A stretch of 42,112 nucleotides of DNA, taken from NCBI RefSeq assembly GCF_001654615.1, contig NZ_LWUD01000013.1, positions 1 through 42,112 of the forward strand. Reading direction: 5' to 3'. Position numbers and translations under genes: made by a program. This document shows positions 35,431 through 42,112 of the stretch, piece by piece. The notes beneath the pieces were generated by a model, which saw only the letters and a list, made by a program, of their open reading frames with translations, was not told the origin of the DNA and did not search any database. The DNA comes from Ligilactobacillus aviarius (GTDB taxonomy: Bacteria; Bacillota; Bacilli; Lactobacillales; Lactobacillaceae). Numbering within the stretch: position 1 is the stretch's first letter; each line of letters opens with the position of its first letter.

Positions 35431-35649
35431 TTAGCGGCCCGCCTTCATGACATACGTCTTGCCGTTGGGAAGTTCGACTTTATCATCCGGATAAAGTTTC
35501 CGTCCTCGGCGATCATCAATTTCACCATTGACCTTGACGTTATTTTCACTCAGATACCACTTTGCCTGTCCACCTGATGAAATTTCATCAGCAATTTTCA
35601 ACAATTGGCCTAAGGTAATGTAAGGTGTTTTCAGATTAACGGTTTCCAT
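35431..35649 (-). CDS. yaaA: S4-domain RNA-binding protein YaaA (72 aa)
   Basis: Small S4-like RNA-binding protein encoded between dnaN and recF in most Firmicutes. The S4 core is ITLGQLLKIADEISSGGQAK and ENNVKVNGEIDDRRGRKLYP. Its exact role is unknown; a link to ribosome or RNA function is assumed from the domain. AAGGAGG precedes the ATG. Here it is separated from dnaN by a sugar-transporter gene. Confidence 0.93.
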   Translation of the reverse strand: METVNLKTPYITLGQLLKIADEISSGGQAKWYLSENNVKVNGEIDDRRGRKLYPDDKVELPNGKTYVMKAGR

Positions 35650-35814
35650 TCGTCAAACCTCCTTCAAAAAACCAGTCTAATACTTAATAATTATACCCTT
35701 TTTTGGATGCAAAAACAATTTAACTCGCGATAAAATGCGTTTTAAGCTCTTTTAACGTCATTGAGTGGGAATCCATTAATCAATGGTAAAAATGCTTATT
35801 TTGAATTTTAAGCA

Positions 35815-35848
35815 TAAAAAACGAGATTACCATCTTGGTAACCTCGTT
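35815..35848 (-). terminator. Intrinsic terminator of the sugar porter gene
   Basis: AACGAG and TTACCA (35820-35832) pair with TGGTAA and CTCGTT (35836-35848) with one internal mismatch and a TCT loop. The A run to the left becomes a U run on the minus strand. Confidence 0.88.
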
Positions 35849-35857
35849 CAAATTTAA

Positions 35858-37234
35858 TTATTTTTGACTTTCACGCACTCCGCGCCGTTCAATTTCTTCA
35901 AGTGTGTGCCCCTTTGTTTCCGGAACTTTAAAGATCACAAAGGCAACGGCAAGCAAACAAATTACGCCAAAAATCGCGAAGACCGTTTCCTGTGACATCG
36001 AAGCCGTCATTAATGGGAAAATCAATCCAACTGCAAATGCTCCGACCCAATTAAACGCTGAAGCCGTTCCGGCAGCCTTGCCCCGAATCGCAAGTGGGAA
36101 AATTTCACCAACAATGACCCACGTTAACGGAGCCCATGTAAATCCATAAAAGCCAACGTAAATACATAAGAAAATAATCGTGATTAATGGATTAACGTGG
36201 CTAAACATGGTATTGATCACGGCTGGCAAAATGAATGCTAATCCCATTCCGGTTCCGCCAAAGATCAATAATGTCCGGCGATTAAACTTATCCGCAATTG
36301 CTAGAAAAATAAATGATGATAATACTAAAATCAAGCCTTCAATTACCGGCCACATTAAATTTGAAGCGGCTGCATGGCCCGTTGCCTTGGCAACGATCAA
36401 TGGGATGTAGTAAAAAATAGCATTCACTCCCATAAATTGTTGAAAGGCTGCAACGCCGACGCCGGCAATTATCAAGTAACGGTATTTGCCCGTAAACATC
36501 TTGCTTAATTTCTGCTGGTCTTTACTTTGATCTTCAACGTTTTTAATATTTTGAATATCTTGAATTTCTTTTTCAGCCTGCGCACATGGTTGAACAAGTT
36601 GAAGAACTTGCCGGGCTTCATCGATTCGGTCATTTCTTACTAAATACCGTGGTGATCCCGGAAGATTTAAACTTCCTAAAAATAAGATCAACGCCGGAAC
36701 AGCTGCCATTCCTAACATTGTCCGCCATGCAAACGTTGCCGGGAGATATTGCAAAAAATAATCAACGACGTATGAAAGCAACGTGCCCAGGGCAATCATT
36801 GTAAAGTTAATTCCGGATAATCTTCCCCGTGACTTGGCGGGGGTCATTTCCGACATATAATTTGGAACCGTTGCGGAAATCATTCCAACCGATAGCCCCA
36901 AGAAAACTCTGACTAACGACAAGTAAATATATCCGTTCCGCGGTGCAAATGCTGAAAGCAGTGATCCTGCAATGAAAATCAGTGCTGAAAACGACAATAC
37001 CCGTTTCCGCCCAATCTTATCCGTTAAATGGCCCGCAAGCATCCCGCCAAAAATCGCACCAAACATTAAGGATGAAGTAATACATCCTTCCCAAAATGCG
37101 GAGTGCATATTCCAGTCGATCTGCAAAAACGGCAATGCTCCGGTCATAACTCCAATATCATAACCAAATAGGATTCCGCCAAATGAGCCGAAGAAATAAA
37201 TATACTTTCGCGGCACTTTCTTTACCGTATTCAT
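35858..37234 (-). CDS. Sugar porter of the major facilitator superfamily (458 aa)
   Basis: Proton-coupled sugar transporter with 12 membrane helices. Sugar-porter motifs are GGILFGYDIGVMTGAL in helix 1, the GRK loop (DKIGRKRVL) between helices 2 and 3, RGRLSG, PGSPRYLV, QQFMGVNAIFYYIP in helix 7 and the C-terminal PETKGHTLEEIE. The closest known types carry xylose, arabinose, glucose or inositol, and the substrate cannot be fixed. The start is set at 37234 (MNTVKKVPRK); the alternative ATG 12 nt upstream directly abuts the AAAGGG ribosome binding site. It lies between dnaN and yaaA with its own terminator and operator-like region, unusual for this conserved replication cluster. Confidence 0.92.
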   Translation of the reverse strand: MNTVKKVPRKYIYFFGSFGGILFGYDIGVMTGALPFLQIDWNMHSAFWEGCITSSLMFGAIFGGMLAGHLTDKIGRKRVLSFSALIFIAGSLLSAFAPRNGYIYLSLVRVFLGLSVGMISATVPNYMSEMTPAKSRGRLSGINFTMIALGTLLSYVVDYFLQYLPATFAWRTMLGMAAVPALILFLGSLNLPGSPRYLVRNDRIDEARQVLQLVQPCAQAEKEIQDIQNIKNVEDQSKDQQKLSKMFTGKYRYLIIAGVGVAAFQQFMGVNAIFYYIPLIVAKATGHAAASNLMWPVIEGLILVLSSFIFLAIADKFNRRTLLIFGGTGMGLAFILPAVINTMFSHVNPLITIIFLCIYVGFYGFTWAPLTWVIVGEIFPLAIRGKAAGTASAFNWVGAFAVGLIFPLMTASMSQETVFAIFGVICLLAVAFVIFKVPETKGHTLEEIERRGVRESQK

Positions 37235-37285
37235 TGATATGCTCATCCCTTTTCAATTTATGTTTTGCACAACCTATTATTACAA

Positions 37286-37326
37286 AAAATTTACAATTAA
37301 TTTTACAAAATGTAATTGTAAATTTT
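37286..37326. promoter_or_regulatory. Operator-like inverted repeat upstream of the sugar porter gene
   Basis: Perfect 14-bp arms AAAATTTACAATTA (37286-37299) and TAATTGTAAATTTT (37313-37326) flank a 13-bp spacer, ATTTTACAAAATG, that repeats the TTTACA core. It ends 52 bp upstream of the gene start, over the probable -35 region. The binding protein is unknown. Confidence 0.6.
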
Positions 37327-37363
37327 ATTTTATCGTTTGTCACGAATTTTGCTTACAAAAAGT

Positions 37364-37390
37364 AAAAGACAGTGATTCAATCACCGTCTT
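37364..37390 (-). terminator. Intrinsic terminator of dnaN
   Basis: AAGAC and GTGAT (37366-37376) pair with ATCAC and GTCTT (37380-37390) with one internal mismatch and a TCA loop. A TTTT stretch follows on the minus strand. It separates dnaN from the sugar porter gene. Confidence 0.75.
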
Positions 37391-37410
37391 CTCCGCTTTA
37401 ATTCATTCAA

Positions 37411-38550
37411 TTAGTATGTTCGAACTGGCGTAATCAATTGAATAAAGTCTTCACTGTCTTCCGTCGGCATCAATGTAAATGGCCGCAATGGCAATGTTAA
37501 GGATAACTTAACTTCGGCTTGCCCAAAGGCTTGTAATGCCGCTTTCATGTAATCTGGGTTAAAGGAAATTTCAATATCGTTTCCAGTTAATTTATCAAAT
37601 TGTAATTCTTCTTCAATATTTCCGACTTCCGGTGAATTACTTGATAAAACTGCGGTTTGATTTTCGCTATTTAAACTTAATTTAACAACATTATTCCGTC
37701 CTTCATGGGATAACAATGATGCCCGTTCGATCGCATGAAGCAAGCTAACCGCATTTAATTCAATTTCAGTTTCTGAACTTTGAGGGATCAGGCGGTCCGT
37801 ATCTGGATACATCCCTTCAAGAAGCCGTGAATAAAATGCTGTATTATCAAAATTAAATAAAATTTGATTTTCAGCAATTTGAATTTCCAAACTGCCAGTT
37901 GAATCTGCAATCATCCGTGAAAGTTCGACTAATGAACGTCCTGGAACAATAATGTCATAATCAATGTCTTCAGCGCCTGACAATTTTACCTTGCGTTGAC
38001 TTAACCGATGCGAGTCCGTTGCAACTGCATGTAATTCTCCGTTTTTAATTGTCAAATGAACACCGGTCAATAACGGACGGCTTTCCTGAGTCGATACTGC
38101 GATAACGGTTTGATTAATGACTTGTTTCATAATATCTGCTGGAATCGTCAATTGTTCATTCGTATCGATTTCAGGTAAGTGTGGATAGTTATCAGCGTCA
38201 ACCCCGTTAACTTGGTATTCCGTTTGACCAGATGTAATGGTGGCTTGGAAATGATCATTAACTTCAATTGTAAATGTACTTTCTGGAAGGCGTTTGATAA
38301 TTTCACTAAAGAACCGTGCTGGTAAAACAATTGATCCTGGTTCATCAATCAGTAATTCGTAATTGCTGTCATCCGTTGAAATTTCATTTTCAATTGAAAT
38401 ATCAGAATCGCTTCCGGTTAATGTAATTGAATTTTCAGTTGCCGTGATTTTTAATCCAGTTAAAATTTCAATTGCGGTTTTAGAAGAAATTGCTCGTTGA
38501 ACATCGGTTAGTTTCTTAATAAATGCATTACGCTTAATTGTAAATTTCAT
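37411..38550 (-). CDS. dnaN: DNA polymerase III beta sliding clamp (379 aa)
   Basis: Ring-shaped processivity clamp of replication. The three-domain architecture is evident from the length and conserved segments: MKFTIKRNAFIKKLTDVQRA at the N-terminus, GVHLTIKNGELHAVATDSHRLS in domain 2, and the C-terminal MPTEDSEDFIQLITPVRTY, which forms the partner-binding pocket region. It follows dnaA after a 164-bp gap with DnaA boxes. Confidence 0.97.
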   Translation of the reverse strand: MKFTIKRNAFIKKLTDVQRAISSKTAIEILTGLKITATENSITLTGSDSDISIENEISTDDSNYELLIDEPGSIVLPARFFSEIIKRLPESTFTIEVNDHFQATITSGQTEYQVNGVDADNYPHLPEIDTNEQLTIPADIMKQVINQTVIAVSTQESRPLLTGVHLTIKNGELHAVATDSHRLSQRKVKLSGAEDIDYDIIVPGRSLVELSRMIADSTGSLEIQIAENQILFNFDNTAFYSRLLEGMYPDTDRLIPQSSETEIELNAVSLLHAIERASLLSHEGRNNVVKLSLNSENQTAVLSSNSPEVGNIEEELQFDKLTGNDIEISFNPDYMKAALQAFGQAEVKLSLTLPLRPFTLMPTEDSEDFIQLITPVRTY

Positions 38551-38621
38551 AAGTAAGCTAGCTCCTTAATTAATATATATAGTAATTATTAATTAGTAAT
38601 AGTACTAGGCCCTGTTATTCC

Positions 38622-38713
38622 TGTGGAAAACTTTTGAAAAGTGATGATTTCCCTATGTTTTCCTTGTGGATATGTTGTGGATAAAAAATCTAATTGATTC
38701 ACATTTGTCCACA
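38622..38713. promoter_or_regulatory. DnaA-box cluster between dnaA and dnaN
   Basis: Boxes related to TTATCCACA lie at 38622-38630 (TGTGGAAAA), 38665-38673 (TGTGGATAT), 38676-38684 (TGTGGATAA, perfect in reverse) and 38705-38713 (TTGTCCACA). They form the second, dnaN-side part of a bipartite Firmicutes-type origin and may also regulate dnaN. Confidence 0.82.
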
Positions 38714-38714
38714 A

Positions 38715-40103
38715 TTAGACCTGTAACTGATCTTTGATTTCTTTGATATCGTTTTGAAGATCTTTATTTGTTAAAAGTTCAGTTTGAATTTTTTCATGCG
38801 CATGAATTACGGTTGTATGATCTTTGCCGCCGAATTCTTGACCAATTTTCGGAAGGGATGCATCCGTCAATTCCCGTGAAAGATACATCGCAATTTGCCG
38901 CGGCATAACGATCGATTTAACCCGTTTCTTGCCTTTAAGGTCGGTTACGGTAACGTTAAAGTATTTCGCGACTTTATTTTGAATAATTGGGATTGTAATT
39001 TCCTTGGTTGCTCCCTGACCAACTAATCCGCGGAGGGCTTCCGCAACCATGCTGGTCGTAATCGGGGCGTCCGTCATTGACGTAAAGACTTTGATTCGTG
39101 ATAACGCCCCTTCCAAATCACGCACACTAGAATCAAAATGACCAGAAATGTAATTTAATGCTTCATCTGGAAGATCTAATCCAAGCGACTGCGACTTTTC
39201 GCGCAAAATCGCAATTCGGGTTTCAAAATCCGGAGGTGTAATGTCAACCGGCAAGCCCATCTTGAACCGGGTAACCAACCGGGTTTGAAGGTTTTGAATT
39301 TCATTTGGCAACCGATCAGCTGTAAGAACGATTTGTTTATTATTTTGAAAAAGGGTTTCAAATGTATTGAAGAACTCTTCCTGCGTTCCGACCTTATTTG
39401 CCAGGAATTGGATATCGTCAACGAGTAAAAGATCAACGTTTCGGTATTCATCCCGGAATTCAGATTGGTTTTTTAACTGAATCGAATTAATAAAGTCGTT
39501 TGCAAACGCCTCGCTTGAAACATACTTAACTTTCGCTGTCGGATCGCGTTGCAAAATCGTATGACCGATAGCCTGCATCAAGTGGGTCTTACCTAATCCG
39601 GCACCCCCGTAAATGAAAAGCGGATTATAAACCCGTCCTGGATCTTCGGCAACGGCCAATGCAGCGGCATGCGCCATTTTGTTTCCATTCCCAACAACAA
39701 ACTTTTCAAACGTATAATCACTGTTTAATTGATTGTTATGAACGAAGTTATTATTAGAAGCTTTTTTTGGTGATGCTGCCGGGATCGGCTCCTCAGCTTC
39801 AGTGTTTAGGGTATTCTCAGCTGCTTGATTCGATGGTTCATCGTTATCATCTGCTGCGGAACGAATTACGATATTGATTCGGCGGCCAATTGCCGGTTCA
39901 AGCAAGTCAATGATCGTTTCACTGATATTTCGTTCCCAATATTCTTTAACCATTTGAAATGGGACCTCAATGACAAGGGTGTCATTTTTAAACTCGATAG
40001 GTTTGGCCGGCTTGATCCAAGTATTAAACGCAATATCGTTGAATGAGCCGTGCAAACCGTCGAAAATAATTTTCCATAAGGAATCGAGTTCTGGTTCAAG
40101 CAC
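38715..40103 (-). CDS. dnaA: Chromosomal replication initiator DnaA (462 aa)
   Basis: AAA+ initiator that binds DnaA boxes and opens oriC. Domain I lies at about 1-85, and a variable acidic linker (domain II) at about 85-125. The AAA+ domain has Walker A GGAGLGKTH (166-174) and Walker B LLLVDDIQFL. The C-terminal DNA-binding domain IV has the signature GGKDHTTVIHAHEKI. The start codon is GTG at 40103 with AAGGAGGGG about 7 nt upstream. DnaA boxes on both sides suggest autoregulation and mark the origin. Confidence 0.98.
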   Translation of the reverse strand: MLEPELDSLWKIIFDGLHGSFNDIAFNTWIKPAKPIEFKNDTLVIEVPFQMVKEYWERNISETIIDLLEPAIGRRINIVIRSAADDNDEPSNQAAENTLNTEAEEPIPAASPKKASNNNFVHNNQLNSDYTFEKFVVGNGNKMAHAAALAVAEDPGRVYNPLFIYGGAGLGKTHLMQAIGHTILQRDPTAKVKYVSSEAFANDFINSIQLKNQSEFRDEYRNVDLLLVDDIQFLANKVGTQEEFFNTFETLFQNNKQIVLTADRLPNEIQNLQTRLVTRFKMGLPVDITPPDFETRIAILREKSQSLGLDLPDEALNYISGHFDSSVRDLEGALSRIKVFTSMTDAPITTSMVAEALRGLVGQGATKEITIPIIQNKVAKYFNVTVTDLKGKKRVKSIVMPRQIAMYLSRELTDASLPKIGQEFGGKDHTTVIHAHEKIQTELLTNKDLQNDIKEIKDQLQV

Positions 40104-40615
40104 GAAACTGCCCCTCCTTTTATAAAAAATTTATACGTCCATTGTAGCATTAAAAAAAATAGTTTTCCACAGGTGTGAAAAATAAAAAAATTCAAATTCA
40201 CGGATGTTAGTTTAATTATCCACAAGCAATTGTTTTCTGTGGAAAAAAGAAGCTGATTTAGCCGTTATTCACGGAATTTTTTTTAAAATAAAACTTAATA
40301 GATCAATGGTTTGTGAACTTATCCACAAAATTATCAAAAAATCACAAATTTCAAATTCACGGGATGTTAATTGTGGATATGTCTGTCTAAAAAGCTGTGA
40401 TTTGATTTTGGGCAATTCACAATTATTCCAAAAATATAAGGGACAAATCGGGGATAACAAGCGACATGGCAAAGCTGAAAAATCGCCTCGGTTTGGAAAA
40501 ATCGCTTTTCAACTTAAAATTTGTATGTTAAACTTACAAAGTAAGTCTGTTTGAAGACTATTTTGATACAACAATTTAGATAGTTTTGACATCTAAAAAT
40601 AAGGAGGTGGAATTC
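40104..40615. other. oriC: dnaA-rpmH intergenic origin region
   Basis: 512 bp without a gene. DnaA boxes lie at 40163-40171 (TTTTCCACA), 40216-40224 (TTATCCACA, perfect), 40238-40246 (TGTGGAAAA), 40319-40327 (TTATCCACA, perfect) and 40372-40380 (TGTGGATAT). An AT-rich stretch at 40274-40305 between boxes is a candidate unwinding element. A direct repeat of about 20 bp (40191-40209 and 40350-40369) brackets it. The region also holds the divergent dnaA and rpmH promoters. Confidence 0.9.
40191..40369. repeat. Direct repeat pair inside oriC
   Basis: TTCAAATTCACGGATGTTA (40191-40209) recurs as TTCAAATTCACGGGATGTTA (40350-40369) with one inserted G. Each copy lies a few bases from a DnaA box (40216 and 40372), although the boxes face opposite ways. 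Confidence 0.75.
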
Positions 40616-40750
40616 ATGAAGAGAACATACCAACCTAAGAAACGTCACCGTCAACGCGTACATGGTTTCCGTAAGCGTATGAGTACAAAGAACGGTCGCA
40701 ATGTGTTAGCACGTAGACGCCGTAAAGGCAGAAAAGTATTGTCTGCATAG
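40616..40750 (+). CDS. rpmH: 50S ribosomal protein L34 (44 aa)
   Basis: Standard bL34: [20 protein letters not shown], then [20 protein letters not shown] and VLSA. The AAGGAGGTGG site 6 nt upstream of the ATG at 40616 decides the start. It is followed by a hairpin that may reduce read-through into rnpA, the usual arrangement in which L34 is made in large excess over RnpA. Confidence 0.97.
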   Translation: MKRTYQPKKRHRQRVHGFRKRMSTKNGRNVLARRRRKGRKVLSA

Positions 40751-40780
40751 ATCACTGGACCGTCAGTGGTCTTTTTTCTT
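40750..40780 (+). terminator. Terminator or attenuator between rpmH and rnpA
   Basis: GATCACTG (40750-40757) pairs with CAGTGGTC (40764-40771), with one G-T pair and a 6-nt loop, followed by TTTTTTCTT. Because rnpA follows within 50 bp, partial termination is likely. Confidence 0.75.
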
Positions 40781-40821
40781 ATCTAAAGAGCATTCGGATA
40801 AGTCCATTTAGGAGATCGACA

Positions 40822-41196
40822 ATGAGAAAATCATATCGCGTCAAAAAAGAAGCAGAATTCCAAACGGTTTTTACGAAGGGTAAGTCATGTGCGAATCGCC
40901 AATTTGTCGTTTATATGCTTGAAAAACCGGGACAGGTTCATTTTCGGGTCGGCATCTCAGTTGGGAAAAAGATTGGGAATGCCGTTGCGCGAAATTGGGT
41001 CAAACGTCGGATTCGGCAAACGTTAACGGATCTTAAGCCGCAATTGAAACAGGACTGCGATTTTCTTGTAATTGCGCGGCCGACAGTTGCGTGGATGTCA
41101 ACGGCAGAAGTAAAAAAACATTTAAGTCATGTTTTACGGTTAGCAAAGGTTTTGCCTGCAAATAACAAAGCGAAAAGTGAGGAATTACAAAAGTAA
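40822..41196 (+). CDS. rnpA: Ribonuclease P protein component (124 aa)
   Basis: Protein subunit that helps the RNase P RNA bind pre-tRNA. The conserved basic region is [20 protein letters not shown] (about 48-66), with Trp where many homologues have Arg in the RNR motif, a frequent variant in lactobacilli. N-terminal [17 protein letters not shown] is typical. AGGAGA precedes the ATG. It shares one base with yidC (TAATG). Confidence 0.96.
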   Translation: MRKSYRVKKEAEFQTVFTKGKSCANRQFVVYMLEKPGQVHFRVGISVGKKIGNAVARNWVKRRIRQTLTDLKPQLKQDCDFLVIARPTVAWMSTAEVKKHLSHVLRLAKVLPANNKAKSEELQK

Positions 41197-42041
41197 TGAA
41201 ACGACGTACAAAAAGAAACGTTGCGATCCTTGGCACTTTATCACTGGCCTTGCTTTTAGGCGGATGTACAAGTAATGCGCCCATTACATCTCATAGTACA
41301 GGGTTCTGGGACCACTACATTATTTGGAATTTCGTCCGGGCTATTCGGTGGCTGAGTAATTTCTTTGGCCACAACTACGGCTGGGGAATCGTGGTCTTTA
41401 CAATTATTGTCAGAATTATTATCTTACCGTTGATGTTCTACCAGATGAAGAGTATGCGGAAGACCCAAGAAATTCAACCGAAATTGATGGCATTGCAAAA
41501 GAAGTATCCTGGAAAGGATCCGGAATCAATGCAAAAGTTAAGCGAAGAGCAGCAAAAACTTTATGCTGAAGCCGGAATCAATCCAATGGCAGGATGTTTG
41601 CCAATGCTGATTCAAATGCCAATTTTGATTGCCTTGTATCAAGCAATTTGGCGGTCACCAATCTTAAAGAATGGTGATTTCTTATGGATGCACTTGGGTG
41701 AAAAAGATCCATACTACATTATGCCGATTTTGGCCGCAATCTTTACATTCTTAACTTCGAAATTATCAATGATGGGTCAGCCGGAAGGAACAAACAACAT
41801 GATGAATAACATGATGTTGTACTTCATGCCGATCATGACTGGTTTCATTGCTTTTAATTTACCGTCCGCATTGTCAATCTACTGGGTTGTAACGAACGCA
41901 TTCTCAGTAGGTCAGACATTGTTACTTCAGAATCCATTTAAGATTCGGCGGGAACGCGAAGAAAAAGAAGCGGCTGAAAAGGCCCGGAAGAAACGGCTTG
42001 AAAAAGCTAAACGGAAAGCTTATAAGAGTAAACGGAAATAG
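41196..42041 (+). CDS. yidC: Membrane protein insertase YidC (lipoprotein type, 281 aa)
   Basis: Oxa1/YidC-family insertase that places proteins in the membrane alone or with Sec. A lipoprotein signal ends at LLLGGC with Cys 24. Five membrane segments include the conserved stretch VRIIILPLMFYQMKSMRKTQ and NPMAGCLPMLIQMPILIALY. The positively charged Arg in helix 2 (VVFTIIVRIIILP) is kept. The C-terminal tail is strongly basic (KKRLEKAKRKAYKSKRK), which helps ribosome binding. It is coupled to rnpA by a TAATG overlap. Confidence 0.96.
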   Translation: MKRRTKRNVAILGTLSLALLLGGCTSNAPITSHSTGFWDHYIIWNFVRAIRWLSNFFGHNYGWGIVVFTIIVRIIILPLMFYQMKSMRKTQEIQPKLMALQKKYPGKDPESMQKLSEEQQKLYAEAGINPMAGCLPMLIQMPILIALYQAIWRSPILKNGDFLWMHLGEKDPYYIMPILAAIFTFLTSKLSMMGQPEGTNNMMNNMMLYFMPIMTGFIAFNLPSALSIYWVVTNAFSVGQTLLLQNPFKIRREREEKEAAEKARKKRLEKAKRKAYKSKRK

Positions 42042-42054
42042 TTGCAAAGCTTAT

Positions 42055-42092
42055 AACAGCAACCGCGTGTGTGCGAGGTTGCTGTTTTTTTG
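42055..42092 (+). terminator. Intrinsic terminator of the rpmH-rnpA-yidC operon
   Basis: AACAGCAACC (42055-42064) pairs with GGTTGCTGTT (42077-42086) around a 12-nt GC-containing loop, followed by a T run. Confidence 0.92.
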
Positions 42093-42112
42093 TTATGTCT
42101 TTAGACCTGGTT

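Overview
The window is a low-to-moderate GC Gram-positive chromosome segment. It most likely comes from the Lactobacillaceae (order Lactobacillales). The evidence is the order yidC-rnpA-rpmH-[oriC]-dnaA-dnaN-yaaA-recF-gyrB-gyrA-rpsF-ssb-rpsR, strong AAGGAGG ribosome binding sites, a KxYKxGKxW secretion signal on an LPXTG-type surface protein, a lactic-acid-bacterial PepN and a DtpT-type peptide transporter. No rRNA, tRNA, IS element, prophage or CRISPR array is visible. The species cannot be fixed from the sequence alone.

Layout. Positions 1-3100 hold a small regulatory/redox module: a cupin and a LysR regulator facing away from each other, a carboxymuconolactone-decarboxylase-like protein, and a divergent TetR regulator with two perfect palindromic operators. 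Positions 3100-8900 carry GlpF, a histidine phosphatase, an NAD(P)-binding protein, a Cof-type HAD phosphatase and PepN. Positions 9200-15800 look like a cell-surface/biofilm island: a class A sortase, an ica/pga-like poly-N-acetylglucosamine operon (synthase, small membrane partner, lipoprotein deacetylase) ending in a decayed DUF6056-like membrane gene, and a repeat-rich surface protein with an MPQTG anchor. Positions 16168-19412 carry a GH1 phospho-beta-glucosidase with a cre-like site in its promoter, and a thiamine-diphosphate 2-keto-acid decarboxylase.

Positions 19584-25562 are the phosphate regulon: pstS-pstC-pstA-pstB-pstB-phoU. A divergent OmpR/PhoB-type regulator lies upstream, with TGTAAA repeats on an exact 11-bp grid between it and pstS. 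The regulator's receiver domain lacks the usual Mg-binding acids and the conserved Lys. Two unexplained structured elements follow: a nested inverted repeat at 25574-25656, and a probable minus-strand small RNA at 26211-26354 with C-rich hairpin loops and an intrinsic terminator.

Positions 26525-42112 are dtpT and the replication-origin region. A sugar-porter gene with its own terminator and operator-like repeat sits between dnaN and yaaA. DnaA boxes flank dnaA on both sides, so replication starts near 40.3 kb. Minus-strand genes to the left of that point are co-directional with the leftward fork, while the ica-like operon runs against it.
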